A DNA stretch of 64,000 nt from Psychrobacter sp. P11F6 (GCF_001435295.1 NZ_CM003594.1:1984001-2048000), one strand, 5' to 3'. Counted from the first letter of the stretch, positions 1-9,582 are shown. Notes: a model not told the origin generated them from the letters alone. Program-made: numbers and translations.

Positions 1-117
1 TAGGTTGTATATGATATATACCTGTCTCAGGCCTTTATTATTCTTAGGTAAATTTTTCAATATCGGGGTTTACAGAGATGCAAGACAAGAGTTGTTCTCA
101 CAGTGGGACGAGCATTT

Positions 118-228
118 AAAAGGGTTTAAGCTATAGATCGCCAAGACAAATGTAGTTTAACTTTTACCGTCAGGCTGCATAACTAAGATATCCCAAGCTA
201 GTTTCTACTAGTTTTACAGCATAGATCA
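118..228 (+). mobile_element. Remnant of the right end of an IS3-family element
   Basis: Positions 118-197 are a close match to 47380-47457, the last codons of the IS3 transposase orfB plus its stop. Positions 194-228 then match, on the reverse strand, the terminal repeat seen at 47793-47827 (about 24 of 35 bases) and end in TCA, as an IS3-type right end should. No intact transposase frame remains. The element was related to, but not identical with, the complete copy at 46212-47488. Confidence 0.7.
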
Positions 229-339
229 AGCCCGCCTCTAATATGCTCGGAGAGGGTCACTTAAACTAATTTTAGATAACGTGTGAAGTCCATAGTTTTT
301 TATATGAAAAAATGGTGCAGACATTAATAAAACCTACAA

Positions 340-369
340 TAAGGTTGCGATTTTTAAGTTGCAACCTTA
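340..369 (-). terminator. Possible terminator hairpin after the M20 gene
   Basis: Nine-base arms (TAAGGTTGC and GCAACCTTA) face each other across a 12-base loop, just downstream of the stop of the minus-strand gene that ends at 403. The T-tract on the minus strand is poor, so this is a weak terminator call. The rest of 229-402 shows no gene. Confidence 0.4.
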
Positions 370-402
370 ATTTGGTACGTATAATATTACATAACAACGC
401 CA

Positions 403-1554
403 TTATTGACTAAGCTGCTGCTCAACCAAGGTTATCCAATAATCAACGCCAATGGCTAAAATACCGTCGTTAAAATCATAAAGTGGGTTATGTAGAGCAG
501 TACCGCCACACTCGCCTTCACCATTACCAATCAAAATATAACAACCATCAATCTCACGTAACATAAATGAGAAATCCTCACTGATTGTGTATCGTTCACA
601 ATTGCCATTTACGTTATCAGCGCCAACCACTTTTTTTGCCGCTGTGACAGCATGAGTCGTCTCAACTGGAGCATTGACCGTAGACAAACAAGTGCTGTTG
701 AAGTGATATTCATAATCAACTCCTGCAGATATACACTGCCCTTCCACCACACGTTCAATGGCCTTTTCAATTTTACCCAATGCTGAATCGGTAAAACTGC
801 GCGTGTCACCAGTGATCGTAACTTGTGAAGGAATAACATTAACCGTACCATTGGTCTCAAAGTTGGTCACTGAGATTATAGCAGTTTCATCTATGGCACT
901 TAAATTACGCGAAACAATCGTTTGCAATGCAGTAACCACTTGCGCACCAACAACGATCGGATCTGTACCCATATGCGGTAATGCCGCATGCCCACCAGTG
1001 GCATTGATAACAATTTTAAAGCTGCTTTCACTTGCCATCAATGAGTTTGGTCTAGTTATAAACTGTCCTGCTGGAACACCAGGGATATTATGCATACCAT
1101 ATATGGCTTCCATCTTCCAGCGGGTGAATAAGCCGTCAGCAATCATTGCTTTTGCACCAGTAGCTCGCTCTTCATCTGGCTGAAAAATGAAATGCACTGT
1201 ACCATCAAAGCGTTTATTATTTGCCAGTGCGTAAGCAGCCCCTAGCAACATAGCAGTATGCCCATCATGCCCGCAAGCATGCATCACGCCATCATTCTTT
1301 GAGGTATGGCTGAACGTGTTTTGTTCATGTATTTGTAGCGCATCTATATCAGCACGTAGACCAATTGAGCGCGCACTAGTACCATTTTTTAAAATGCCAA
1401 CCACACCAGTGCCACCAATATTGCGATTAACTTCCAGTCCAAACTCTTCGAGTTTATTAGCGACAAATTCTGCAGTCTTAAACTCTTTGGTACTCAGCTC
1501 AGGGTGCTGATGTATATGATGACGCCATTCGACTACTTTTTGTTCTAAATTCAT
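403..1554 (-). CDS. M20D-family metallopeptidase / N-acyl amino acid amidohydrolase
   Basis: A 383-residue cytosolic zinc amidohydrolase of the M20 family, D branch (hippurate hydrolase, N-acyl-L-amino acid amidohydrolase, IAA-amino acid hydrolase). An early HQHPELS segment, the metal motif HACGHDGH near residue 94, and a late HNPLYDFND segment are all typical. Length is normal. An AAAGGA ribosome site precedes the ATG. It is the last gene of a minus-strand run with a racemase-like protein, an amino acid permease, an M24 hydrolase and a PLP enzyme, so it probably removes an acyl group from an imported amino acid derivative. The acyl group cannot be read from sequence. Confidence 0.85.
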   Translation of the reverse strand: MNLEQKVVEWRHHIHQHPELSTKEFKTAEFVANKLEEFGLEVNRNIGGTGVVGILKNGTSARSIGLRADIDALQIHEQNTFSHTSKNDGVMHACGHDGHTAMLLGAAYALANNKRFDGTVHFIFQPDEERATGAKAMIADGLFTRWKMEAIYGMHNIPGVPAGQFITRPNSLMASESSFKIVINATGGHAALPHMGTDPIVVGAQVVTALQTIVSRNLSAIDETAIISVTNFETNGTVNVIPSQVTITGDTRSFTDSALGKIEKAIERVVEGQCISAGVDYEYHFNSTCLSTVNAPVETTHAVTAAKKVVGADNVNGNCERYTISEDFSFMLREIDGCYILIGNGEGECGGTALHNPLYDFNDGILAIGVDYWITLVEQQLSQ

Positions 1555-1633
1555 GAATATATCCTTTTATTGCTATTAAAAAAGCTTCCTCATTACCGTT
1601 ATTCCTCCACCAATATAAGCTTATCAATGGAAA

Positions 1634-2434
1634 TTATTTTTCACCATTTAGCAATTTACCGTAGCCTGAACATTTAGCTGTTTTGCCACAAAGTTGCATA
1701 GAATGCCAAAATAGAGCTGAATTACTAGAAATGATAGGAATACCATATTTATCTTCAAGATACTGAATATGTTCTACTGCTCGAAGACTGGTACAAGACA
1801 TAAATATTGCTTCTGCTCCAGTATCTTTTACAAGGATTTCAATACCCTCTTCAAAACTACTTAATGACGCTTTATGAATCATATTATCATCCATAATCCC
1901 TAACCCAGTTAATGCGACTAATTCAAAACCAGAATCTTCTAATCGCAGTTTAAGTTGGTAGTTAACATCGGTTGGATAGGGAGAAAATATAGCTATTTTC
2001 TTTGCGTTAAGATGTTTAAAGGCTGCTTTTGCAGCAGACCATGGGTTTGTAGTAGGTATATCACCACGCCCTTCTGTCAGCAGGTTGGATACTTTTTCTT
2101 CACCAATCACAAATGAGGCGGAGGTACATGCAAATGCCATAACATCCATTGGTAGTCCGTCCGCCACCAGTAACGCAGCTGCACCAATGCTTGCAGCAAC
2201 CTCATCCAACGCTTCTGGTGTCATGCCGTTTTTTTTAAATACGCGATTGCTGAATAAGGACGCTTGTTCTGCCAGTAAATGTGACCAATCTGTTTCTAAA
2301 GTATGATCATTGGCTAATTGCACCAGACCAATATGTACTCTGTCTGGACGAGGTGCAGGCGTAAATGTCAACTTGATCTCAAAATCATTAAATTGCTCAA
2401 GATTCATATTCATATCCATTGTTATTTCCGTCAT
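1634..2434 (-). CDS. Asp/Glu racemase superfamily protein (maleate isomerase/EutA-like)
   Basis: 266 residues. Two cysteine motifs, FACTSASFVIGEE near residue 105 and FMSCTSLRAVEH near residue 215, sit where the paired catalytic cysteines of the Asp/Glu racemase, maleate cis-trans isomerase and arylmalonate decarboxylase superfamily lie. Known relatives isomerise or racemise dicarboxylates and hydantoins, and EutA belongs to the ectoine utilisation clusters. The substrate is not predictable here. The N-terminus MTEITMDMNMN offers several starts and no strong ribosome site, so the true start may be a few codons further in. It lies 79 bases from the M20 gene and is probably co-transcribed. Confidence 0.7.
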   Translation of the reverse strand: MTEITMDMNMNLEQFNDFEIKLTFTPAPRPDRVHIGLVQLANDHTLETDWSHLLAEQASLFSNRVFKKNGMTPEALDEVAASIGAAALLVADGLPMDVMAFACTSASFVIGEEKVSNLLTEGRGDIPTTNPWSAAKAAFKHLNAKKIAIFSPYPTDVNYQLKLRLEDSGFELVALTGLGIMDDNMIHKASLSSFEEGIEILVKDTGAEAIFMSCTSLRAVEHIQYLEDKYGIPIISSNSALFWHSMQLCGKTAKCSGYGKLLNGEK

Positions 2435-2532
2435 AGCAATACTGTATCCATCATATTGATATATTTAGAATAGTGATAATTGAACGTTTTATCAGTGTTA
2501 TATCTGAAGGATAATAAAAGAGTGATACTTGG

Positions 2533-3879
2533 TTAGATAGTCGTCGCAATTTTCGGGCTCTCAACATTAATTTCTTTATCTTTTCTAATGGCATAAATGA
2601 TTCCTGCAACAAAAGCCAGTCCCGTTACCAGTACAATGTACAGTTTGATAGAAGTAATTGAATTGTATATAAGAATCCCTTGCACCACACCAGCAAGGCC
2701 TACTAGCGTATAAAATGCCCATAAAGGAACTTTTTTACCAAACTCTCGCGTTGCCCAAGCATGTGGAAATTTACTAGGCAACATTGCAATTGATACCATC
2801 ATAAAAATACCAATACAAATATCAGTAAGAATGTAAGTATTTGCGATAGTGCTGATGTCCCAACCGAGAATGATTGGTAGCATAGAGGCCAGCCAACAAA
2901 GCGTTAAAATCTTCCAAGGAGTACCTCTTCTATTGGTAATAGCGAAACTTTTTGGAAACCATCCATCATGCGTAGCTGCTTGAATAGGTTGTACATAAGA
3001 GGCATAAACACTATTAATGGTCGTCGACAGAGCCATAAATGGTCCGCAGATCATAAAGAACACGAATAATGGCATTGAAAGAACTTCTCGCGCAACAAGG
3101 GTCATAGGCTGGTTAGCAACTTCATCAACAGGAAGAACACCACTGGCTACGACCGAAACGCCAAGATAGATTATAAAAATGGTAGCGGTTGTACCTATCA
3201 TCGCGAAAGGAATGTCTTTTTTAGGATTTTTGGCGTATTTACTAAAATACATTAGATAGTATTGGGCATATGTTGCAAAAGAAAGTAAGCAAGCTGCTTT
3301 AAAGATACCTAGATTACCTTGGGATGCAAAATCTGGATTTGCTTGTGGTGAAAGAAGGCTAAAGTCAACTTGCCCAAAGCCAATTAGAATAAATGTCGCA
3401 ACACCAACCAACAGTAGAGTTGTCATTATGTTTTGGAATCTAGATAGGGTATCTAGACCAAATAAATTCACAATATAGAATACTGTTAAACCTGCAATGG
3501 CACCCGCTGAAGGAGTGACTGAGGGAAGTAAGGAGTTTATGTAAAACCCTAGCGCTAATGCATATATAGCGACCGTAGGAAAGTATAGAAAGAAGCTTAC
3601 AACGTACATGCCCGCATATTTTTTGCCAAGTATTCTACTAATAAGAGCGTAAGGACCACCATCTAAAACCATCGCACCACTCGCAAATAACATAGGTATG
3701 TTATAGAGCAGTCCAAATATTAGTGCAATGCCAAAAGCCAACCACAAAGCATGTCCAGTGAGCCCAATACCTGCACCAACAAGCGAAAACAGCCCAGCAC
3801 CGACACAAATGCCGATCCCCATGGCTAATAGCGTCCATTTGCCCAGAATATGATGATTTCTGTTTAAAGAATTTGACAT
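2533..3879 (-). CDS. APC-family amino acid permease
   Basis: 448 residues with about 12 hydrophobic segments. The N-terminus MGIGICVGAGLFSLVGAG is the glycine-rich first helix of the amino acid-polyamine-organocation (APC) superfamily, where the substrate carboxylate binds. Proton-coupled uptake into the cytoplasm is expected. An AGGGAA ribosome site precedes the ATG. Position between the racemase-like and M24 genes suggests it imports the substrate of this cluster. Substrate specificity (basic amino acid, acyl amino acid or other) cannot be told from sequence. Confidence 0.85.
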   Translation of the reverse strand: MSNSLNRNHHILGKWTLLAMGIGICVGAGLFSLVGAGIGLTGHALWLAFGIALIFGLLYNIPMLFASGAMVLDGGPYALISRILGKKYAGMYVVSFFLYFPTVAIYALALGFYINSLLPSVTPSAGAIAGLTVFYIVNLFGLDTLSRFQNIMTTLLLVGVATFILIGFGQVDFSLLSPQANPDFASQGNLGIFKAACLLSFATYAQYYLMYFSKYAKNPKKDIPFAMIGTTATIFIIYLGVSVVASGVLPVDEVANQPMTLVAREVLSMPLFVFFMICGPFMALSTTINSVYASYVQPIQAATHDGWFPKSFAITNRRGTPWKILTLCWLASMLPIILGWDISTIANTYILTDICIGIFMMVSIAMLPSKFPHAWATREFGKKVPLWAFYTLVGLAGVVQGILIYNSITSIKLYIVLVTGLAFVAGIIYAIRKDKEINVESPKIATTI

Positions 3880-4012
3880 CTTATTTTATTCCCTATTAAT
3901 ATTCAGTGGATATATCACTTCCGATGTGATTTTTTAGAGCGGCCAAAGTACCTATAGCTGTCCTTTTATATGGAATTCACCTATATGCATCTTTCATCCG
4001 CTCTTGATGCTA

Positions 4013-5191
4013 TTAGTCAATAATGATTAATTCAGGTTCAGCTCGTTTTGTTAACCACTCTGCACCATCTTCTGTAATGACAATGTTTTCTTCATGCAAC
4101 ATCATTTTGTCTAACGCATAGGTCATACCTGGCTCTAGAGTAAGCACCATACCTGGTAGAAGAACGGTATTATCCGTGGCGGTATGAGAAGGACGTTCGG
4201 TCAACTCCATACCCAAACCATGACCCAGACGACCAATGTCACTTCCTAACGCTCCATTGGCTTCTAGTACATTCCACATTGCATTGTAGATATCTGTTGT
4301 GGTTGCGCCAGGACGCGCGGCTTCGAAGCCTTTAGTCGTAGCCTCATAAGTAGCGCGATAAGCCGCTTTTGTTTGTTCGCTAGCACGACCAAACGCCCAG
4401 TTACGATCAAAATCAGAAAAATAACCATCCCAGACGGCGCCAGTATCAATTAATAAAACGTCACCAGAATCGATGACTCGATCAGTGGGCCCCATCAAAA
4501 TCTCGTAATAACCATCTGGCCCTGACCCTGCGATAACAAAAGGTGTCTCGTCAGCGCCTTCTCTCATCATATCTATACTAAATTGTTTACAGATTTCACG
4601 TTCTGTCATGCCCACTTTTGCGTATGTCGGTATTTTGTCAAAACCTGCATTTGTGATACGACAAATTTCACGAGTCTTGGCAATCTCAGCTTCTGATTTG
4701 ATTTGACGTAATGTATGTACATCAAGTGACACATCAACAAAATCACTGCTTACCATGCTAGTCAGCAATGCATAGTTGTTGATGGGCATTCGTAAATGAG
4801 ACTCTATACCTAATGTAGCGCCGATTCGTCCATGCTTACGAGGCAGCGTATTAAGAGTATTGGCCAATAGACTAATGCCATCATCTTCTGGCTGAGGTGA
4901 GGCCCAAGTGTATATATCTTCAATCCAAGTTTCTGCCATGCCGGTAGCTCCTATTTTAGGAATAACGGCAATGGGTTTCCCTGCTGCTGGCAAGACGACA
5001 AACCAAGGACGCGTGGGACTGCGCCAGAACTGCGATAGAAAACCAGTAAAGTAACGAACATTTGGTTCAGTAGTAAAAATCATTGCATCGAGTTTGCGCT
5101 TATGCATCATTTTCTGAGCATTTTCTGTTCTGGTCTCAAACTCTTTTTGAGTAAACCCTCTTGTGAGTTTGTTCATATTTATGACATCCAT
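4013..5191 (-). CDS. M24-family hydrolase (Xaa-Pro peptidase / creatinase / ectoine hydrolase type)
   Basis: 392 residues with the pita-bread fold layout: an N-terminal creatinase-like domain (about 1-160) and a C-terminal M24 domain. All five dimetal ligands are recognisable: two Asp in LLIDTGAVWDGYFSDFD, His in LGHGLGMELTERPSH, Glu in TLEPGMTY and Glu in MLHEENIVI. The family includes Xaa-Pro dipeptidases, creatinase and ectoine hydrolase DoeA/EutD. With a racemase-like neighbour and an AsnC-type regulator, a role in opening a cyclic or amide-containing amino acid compound is plausible but unproven. The start may be at MNKLTRG six codons in. Neither start has a clear ribosome site. Confidence 0.8.
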   Translation of the reverse strand: MDVINMNKLTRGFTQKEFETRTENAQKMMHKRKLDAMIFTTEPNVRYFTGFLSQFWRSPTRPWFVVLPAAGKPIAVIPKIGATGMAETWIEDIYTWASPQPEDDGISLLANTLNTLPRKHGRIGATLGIESHLRMPINNYALLTSMVSSDFVDVSLDVHTLRQIKSEAEIAKTREICRITNAGFDKIPTYAKVGMTEREICKQFSIDMMREGADETPFVIAGSGPDGYYEILMGPTDRVIDSGDVLLIDTGAVWDGYFSDFDRNWAFGRASEQTKAAYRATYEATTKGFEAARPGATTTDIYNAMWNVLEANGALGSDIGRLGHGLGMELTERPSHTATDNTVLLPGMVLTLEPGMTYALDKMMLHEENIVITEDGAEWLTKRAEPELIIID

Positions 5192-5227
5192 ATATATTGA
5201 AATTTATTTATAGAATTAGGTTTTCTT

Positions 5228-6385
5228 TTAAGAAATGACTGATTGCATGGCTTGCTGTAAATCAGAAATTAAGTCGTCAGTATTTTCCAGACCTATATTT
5301 AGTCTAACTAGACGGCCTTCATAATCTTTATTTGGGCGTTCGATAGAGGGGTAAACTAAGGCCAGACTGGTTACACCACCCCAGCTCATACCAATTTTGA
5401 ATAGCGCTAAAGAGTTAATAAAATTTTCAACTTGAAGCGCGCTGACATAGTCTTTGAAAATAAAAGAGAAAACGCTGCTAGAGCCTGTGAAATCACGTTT
5501 CCAAAATTCGTGACCAGGACAAGAAGGTAAGGCGGGATGTAACACTTGCTCAACGTTAGGGTTTTCTGCTATCCAGTGGGCAACTGTTAGCGTTGATTTT
5601 TCAAGATGCGTGAGTCGAATGGCTAGTGTTTGCAATCCTCTAAGCGCTAAACTACAATCATCTGGAGACACAGCCAGCCCTAACTGCTTAAAAGTAGCAC
5701 CTACTTTTGCTTTTAATTTTTCAGAACTTACTGAGACGCTTCCTAGAAGCAAATCACTATGCCCGCCGACATACTTGGTAAGCGCTTGAATACTAATATC
5801 AACGTTATGACCGAATGCATCAAAGTGTACTCCTGCTGCATAAGTATTATCTAAAGCAACAATGACGCCCCTTTTGTGAGCTTCAGCACAAATTGTTGGA
5901 ATATCTTGTACTTCCATAGTGACTGAACCAGGGCTTTCAACCCATATTAGAGTAGTATTTTCTCTAATAAGATGAGCAATATCAGCGCCTAGCATTGGAT
6001 TATATGCCTCAACTTCGATACCCAAGTTTTTGAGCATACCTTGCGCCATCTCTTTATTTGGGCCATAGGCAGAATAAGGTACTAAAGCATGACTTCCACT
6101 CTGGCAAGTGGCCAAATAAACCAACGCAATTGCAGCTTGTCCTCCTGGAACGGTAAAAGTATGATGTGCATTCTCTAGCTCGGCTATGCGTTCCGCCAAT
6201 TCAATGGTCGTCGGCGTTCCGTATAAGCCATAGCTATAGCCGTTTTTTTTCTGATCCCAACCATCAACGACATCTGACTGTTTTTCGAATAGTACCGTAG
6301 AACCTCTATAGGTAGGCGTTACTAACGATTTAAACCCTAGCGTAGATAGAACTTGTGGTTGAGCTAACTTAGTTTGCCAGTGCAT
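5228..6385 (-). CDS. Cys/Met metabolism PLP-dependent enzyme (cystathionine beta-lyase-like)
   Basis: 385 residues, fold-type I PLP enzyme of the cystathionine gamma-synthase/beta-lyase family. The Schiff-base lysine sits in QALTKYVGGHSD near residue 205, and DNTYAAG carries the cofactor-binding Asp. N-terminal YRGSTVLF and YGLYGTPT are typical of MetC-like lyases. The expected reaction is elimination at a sulfur (or other heteroatom) amino acid giving pyruvate and ammonia, but gamma-lyase or synthase activity is possible. It is the first gene of the minus-strand cluster, 36 bases from the M24 gene and divergent from the Lrp-type regulator. AGGGAA precedes the ATG. Confidence 0.8.
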   Translation of the reverse strand: MHWQTKLAQPQVLSTLGFKSLVTPTYRGSTVLFEKQSDVVDGWDQKKNGYSYGLYGTPTTIELAERIAELENAHHTFTVPGGQAAIALVYLATCQSGSHALVPYSAYGPNKEMAQGMLKNLGIEVEAYNPMLGADIAHLIRENTTLIWVESPGSVTMEVQDIPTICAEAHKRGVIVALDNTYAAGVHFDAFGHNVDISIQALTKYVGGHSDLLLGSVSVSSEKLKAKVGATFKQLGLAVSPDDCSLALRGLQTLAIRLTHLEKSTLTVAHWIAENPNVEQVLHPALPSCPGHEFWKRDFTGSSSVFSFIFKDYVSALQVENFINSLALFKIGMSWGGVTSLALVYPSIERPNKDYEGRLVRLNIGLENTDDLISDLQQAMQSVIS

Positions 6386-6487
6386 ACTTATTTCCCTGAA
6401 GTATTTATTAATTTGTACTTGTAAGTTTAGCCCTTTTATTATAAGAATAAGGTTCTGAATAGAGCTGATAAACGAGAAAATTTACTA

Positions 6488-6955
6488 ATGAAGACACCAG
6501 ATTTGCTAGATAATTTCGATAAGGAAATATTACGTACTTTACAAGAGGATAATAAAACCTCTTTGAAGCTCCTATCTGAGAAAGTATGTTTATCTATAGC
6601 GTCCGTTCAACGCAGAATAAAAAAGATGGAGGATAGTGGTGTTATTTCTACCAATACAGCAGTCGTAGATCCTATAAAAATCGGAAAACTCATTACCATT
6701 GTTGTTGAAATACATATAGAAAAATCTCATTCATCTAAGATGGACGAGCTAAAAAAATCCTTTTCAGAACCGCCGATACAGCAGTGTTATTATGTAACAG
6801 GAGACGCAGATTTTATCCTGATCCTAGTCGTTTCCAGCATGGAAGAATATAGCGTTATTAGGAAAGAGTTGTTCTATGACAACCCAAATATTAAGTGGTT
6901 TAGAACAATGATTGTGATGGATCGTGTGAAATCAACATTGCATCAACTGATATAG
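6488..6955 (+). CDS. Lrp/AsnC-family transcriptional regulator
   Basis: 155 residues: an N-terminal winged HTH (about 8-60: LDNFDKEILRTLQEDNKTS, then LSIASVQRRIKKMEDSGVI) and a C-terminal RAM/ligand-binding domain (about 70-150, with CYYVTGDADFILILVV). Length is standard. It is divergent from the PLP-enzyme gene across 102 bases that must hold both promoters, and is therefore the likely local regulator of the catabolic cluster, sensing an amino acid. Lrp/AsnC regulators commonly neighbour amino acid catabolic genes. Confidence 0.88.
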   Translation: MKTPDLLDNFDKEILRTLQEDNKTSLKLLSEKVCLSIASVQRRIKKMEDSGVISTNTAVVDPIKIGKLITIVVEIHIEKSHSSKMDELKKSFSEPPIQQCYYVTGDADFILILVVSSMEEYSVIRKELFYDNPNIKWFRTMIVMDRVKSTLHQLI

Positions 6956-7194
6956 CTGTATAAAGTTTAGTTAGAGTCTAAACAGGTTGAGATGGTATAC
7001 AAAAGATTGAAGCACACGCTGTTTTCATAACTACTGAAGTGTTGACCTATGCTGTTCATATTTTAGTCATCAAATTTGTATGTAACGACTTTATTGCCAT
7101 ATAGCACATTTATCAGACCTTACAAGAAGAAATTTTATAATATCGTTGATTCTAGTAGAATATTTTGAACTCTTACTAAACTCAAAAGAATGCC

Positions 7195-7866
7195 ATGAAA
7201 GTTTTACCATTCAGCCCAATCATCGCGTTAGTGACATTAACTACGATAAATGGTTGCCAGTACGCTGATACAATATTAGAGAGTAAATTAAAGAAAGAAC
7301 CATCTGAAGTCATGCAAAAACTGTTTAATATTGAAACTGATAGACAGTTTTATATCACTTTCCCTGACCACAAGAATCAAGTGGCATTGACTGAGTTTGT
7401 CAGTACCAATAACAGCCAAGATAGCAAACCGTATGTGAGAGGTGTATTAGCAGATAATAAAAATTATTCAGCGTCGCTGGACTATAGCAATATCACCGTA
7501 TTAAATGGCTCAAAGGATAAAAATATTGTTGAATTTATCGCTCCTTATACACTAACTAATAGCAACGCTGCGTCAGATGAAACACGGTCTACTCTAGACA
7601 ACCCAAATCTACCCAGCAACTCACTCTATTTAGGATTTTTTGAGCTAGATTACAACACCAATAATATCACTCAATATGATCAACAGCTCTTAGGCAAGTA
7701 CAGTGCATTGACTGCGATAGACTATGATGGACAAAAGACTGTTGATGTCACTATACGTCAGTATCCAACACAGGCTGACCAAAATAAAAACGTCAGATCC
7801 AGCGTTCATGATATGACGTTTAAAGTGAGCGAAGAGATGATGATTGATAATGTGGTTGGGGAATAA
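7195..7866 (+). CDS. Hypothetical lipoprotein
   Basis: 223 residues. A short hydrophobic leader (LPFSPIIALVTLTTINGC) ends in a usable lipobox with Cys21, so an envelope lipoprotein is expected. The rest is soluble, rich in Asn/Asp/Thr, with no motif I recognise. Its stop is four bases from the convergent stop of the small membrane protein at 7871. The 238 bases upstream (6957-7194) contain no other gene. Function unknown. Confidence 0.6.
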   Translation: MKVLPFSPIIALVTLTTINGCQYADTILESKLKKEPSEVMQKLFNIETDRQFYITFPDHKNQVALTEFVSTNNSQDSKPYVRGVLADNKNYSASLDYSNITVLNGSKDKNIVEFIAPYTLTNSNAASDETRSTLDNPNLPSNSLYLGFFELDYNTNNITQYDQQLLGKYSALTAIDYDGQKTVDVTIRQYPTQADQNKNVRSSVHDMTFKVSEEMMIDNVVGE

Positions 7867-7870
7867 GTGT

Positions 7871-8095
7871 TTAGCTAATGTGAGTACCTGTCACTCTTGT
7901 TTTTACCTCCATGATTAATGATAAGCCATAAAGGATGATTGCTAAGGCTAAAAAAATAAAAGCCAAAGGTAAAAACAAGCTTTCTTGGAGCACGCCATCA
8001 GAAGCAATGTCACCGTAAAATAAGCTCTCCATCAGTCCAGACAATGCAGCGAGGGTCAGCATAATTGAGCCACTGATAAATAATTTAGATGTCAT
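7871..8095 (-). CDS. Small two-helix membrane protein, unknown
   Basis: 74 residues with two clear hydrophobic stretches (about 5-22, LFISGSIMLTLAALSGLM, and 40-62, FLPLAFIFLALAIILYGLSLI) joined by an acidic loop. A GGAG ribosome site precedes the ATG. No family recognised. It lies downstream of the 51-residue membrane protein on the same strand and may be co-transcribed with it. Confidence 0.55.
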   Translation of the reverse strand: MTSKLFISGSIMLTLAALSGLMESLFYGDIASDGVLQESLFLPLAFIFLALAIILYGLSLIMEVKTRVTGTHIS

Positions 8096-8161
8096 GAAAT
8101 CTCCGTTATATAAGAATTAGCAATAATAATTTATTTTTATTCGAAAGTTATTGCAGTATAG

Positions 8162-8317
8162 TTATTGCTGAATGACGCAAATATGGTGGTTTCCTGGATT
8201 CTGACCACCGCCTAGATCCAAACAAATATCATTGTAATAGAATTCATGGGCTTTGATGCCTAGCCAGAACGCAAGAATGGCAGTGATAATAATGATTATC
8301 ATCATCTTAGTATTCAT
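8162..8317 (-). CDS. Small single-helix protein (51 aa), unknown
   Basis: A 51-residue frame runs from ATG at 8317 to TAA at 8162. It has an N-terminal hydrophobic helix with an unusual run of isoleucines (MMIIIIITAILAFWLG), then a short exported-looking tail with two cysteines (DICLDLGGGQNPGNHHICV). The composition and the two Cys, which could form a disulfide outside the membrane, argue that it is a real small protein. No ribosome site is strong. Codons 5-11 happen to form a Fur-box-like sequence (8285-8303). Confidence 0.45.
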   Translation of the reverse strand: MNTKMMIIIIITAILAFWLGIKAHEFYYNDICLDLGGGQNPGNHHICVIQQ

Positions 8318-8520
8318 ATGAATATCCTAACCAATGAGTACGTTTATCAACTAATGAATGCCTAGGCACATATCGTATATGAAATAATACGCAGATTGGG
8401 TGCTCTTCTATTTTTTCATAAACTATTCATACTCGGTCTTTAAGAACATCAATATTCATGAAAGTGTATTTAGCAGACATCGAATACAACAATTTGTACG
8501 ATCAAGCTGCAGACCCAAAC

Positions 8521-9414
8521 TCAGATCGCTATCATCTGTTCTATCAAAAAATCTAAAAAAACGCGCGTTTTTGGAGAGACCATATCTCGCTTTAAATAAA
8601 TAGCGTAAGTAGCACTCAGTTCTTCATAGGGACTAAAAACATGATCTGGCATAACTTGGACCAACGACCCGTTCGCCAATTCATCTTTAACGGCCCACAG
8701 TGGTATTAGCGTTAGGCCTGTATGATTCAATACCAGCTGCTTCTGTCCATTCACTGAGTTGACTGAAACTTGACTATTAATCATCAGTTTTTTACTATCT
8801 TCTGCTATCAAAAACCAATCTTTCCAACCGTTATAACCATATCGGATACATTGATGATTAGCTAGATCGTCAATCCCACAAGGCGTACCATTATTTTTCA
8901 AATATTGAGGGCTTGCACACAGCAGAAAATCATTAAATACCAAGCGTCGGGCAACCATGGTTGAATCAGATAGGCGCCCACTTCGAATAGCCACGTCAAT
9001 ATTTTCTTCTATAAGATCTACAACCCGCTCTGTTAACTCAATTTTTATATCAATATCTGGATATAACGACATAAATTTTGGTATTAATGGTAATACCATA
9101 CTTTCACCAAAACCGACTGTCATGCTGATTTTCAGCTTACCTTGCGGCGTTATTTGTAAGTCATTAACGACTCTTTTGGCGTTATCAAAATCTGACACAA
9201 TTCGCTGAGAGTATTCGTAATATTTGTGCCCCGCTTCAGTCAAACTGGTGTTTCTGGTCGTTTTATTGAGCAGACGTACGCCCAGCTCCTTTTCAAGCAC
9301 CGCTAACTGCCGTGAAATAGAAGACGGCTGTACATCAAAGATGCGGCTAGCCTCTGAAATGCTACCAGTTTCGACAACACTATTGAAATACGCCAATCGA
9401 TTTATTGAGCTCAT
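8521..9414 (-). CDS. LysR-family transcriptional regulator
   Basis: 297 residues when started at MSSINRLAYFN. A GAGGAG ribosome site five bases before this ATG fixes the start, and a longer open frame upstream lacks both a ribosome site and family similarity. HTH at about 18-40 (GSISEASRIFDVQPSSISRQL), then the substrate-binding domain. It is divergent from the oxidoreductase gene at 9583 across 168 bases, the usual arrangement for a LysR regulator and its target. The inducer is unknown. Confidence 0.87.
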   Translation of the reverse strand: MSSINRLAYFNSVVETGSISEASRIFDVQPSSISRQLAVLEKELGVRLLNKTTRNTSLTEAGHKYYEYSQRIVSDFDNAKRVVNDLQITPQGKLKISMTVGFGESMVLPLIPKFMSLYPDIDIKIELTERVVDLIEENIDVAIRSGRLSDSTMVARRLVFNDFLLCASPQYLKNNGTPCGIDDLANHQCIRYGYNGWKDWFLIAEDSKKLMINSQVSVNSVNGQKQLVLNHTGLTLIPLWAVKDELANGSLVQVMPDHVFSPYEELSATYAIYLKRDMVSPKTRVFLDFLIEQMIAI

Positions 9415-9582
9415 TGCCACTCCTCTATTAAATTGATAAGGATTCAATTTAACTGTAACCATGATTTGCTCAAAAAGCAAAAGTAATTTGTTTACTGGGT
9501 AATGGTTTGCTGGATTAGCAATGATTAAACTGAGTGTTCTGAAACAGACAATAAGACATCCACAACAGTAAAGGGTAATAAT

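Noticed and set aside
8400..8603. Plus-strand frame overlapping the end of the LysR gene
   Set aside because: It lies antisense to the clear LysR C-terminus, has no ribosome site and no family likeness.
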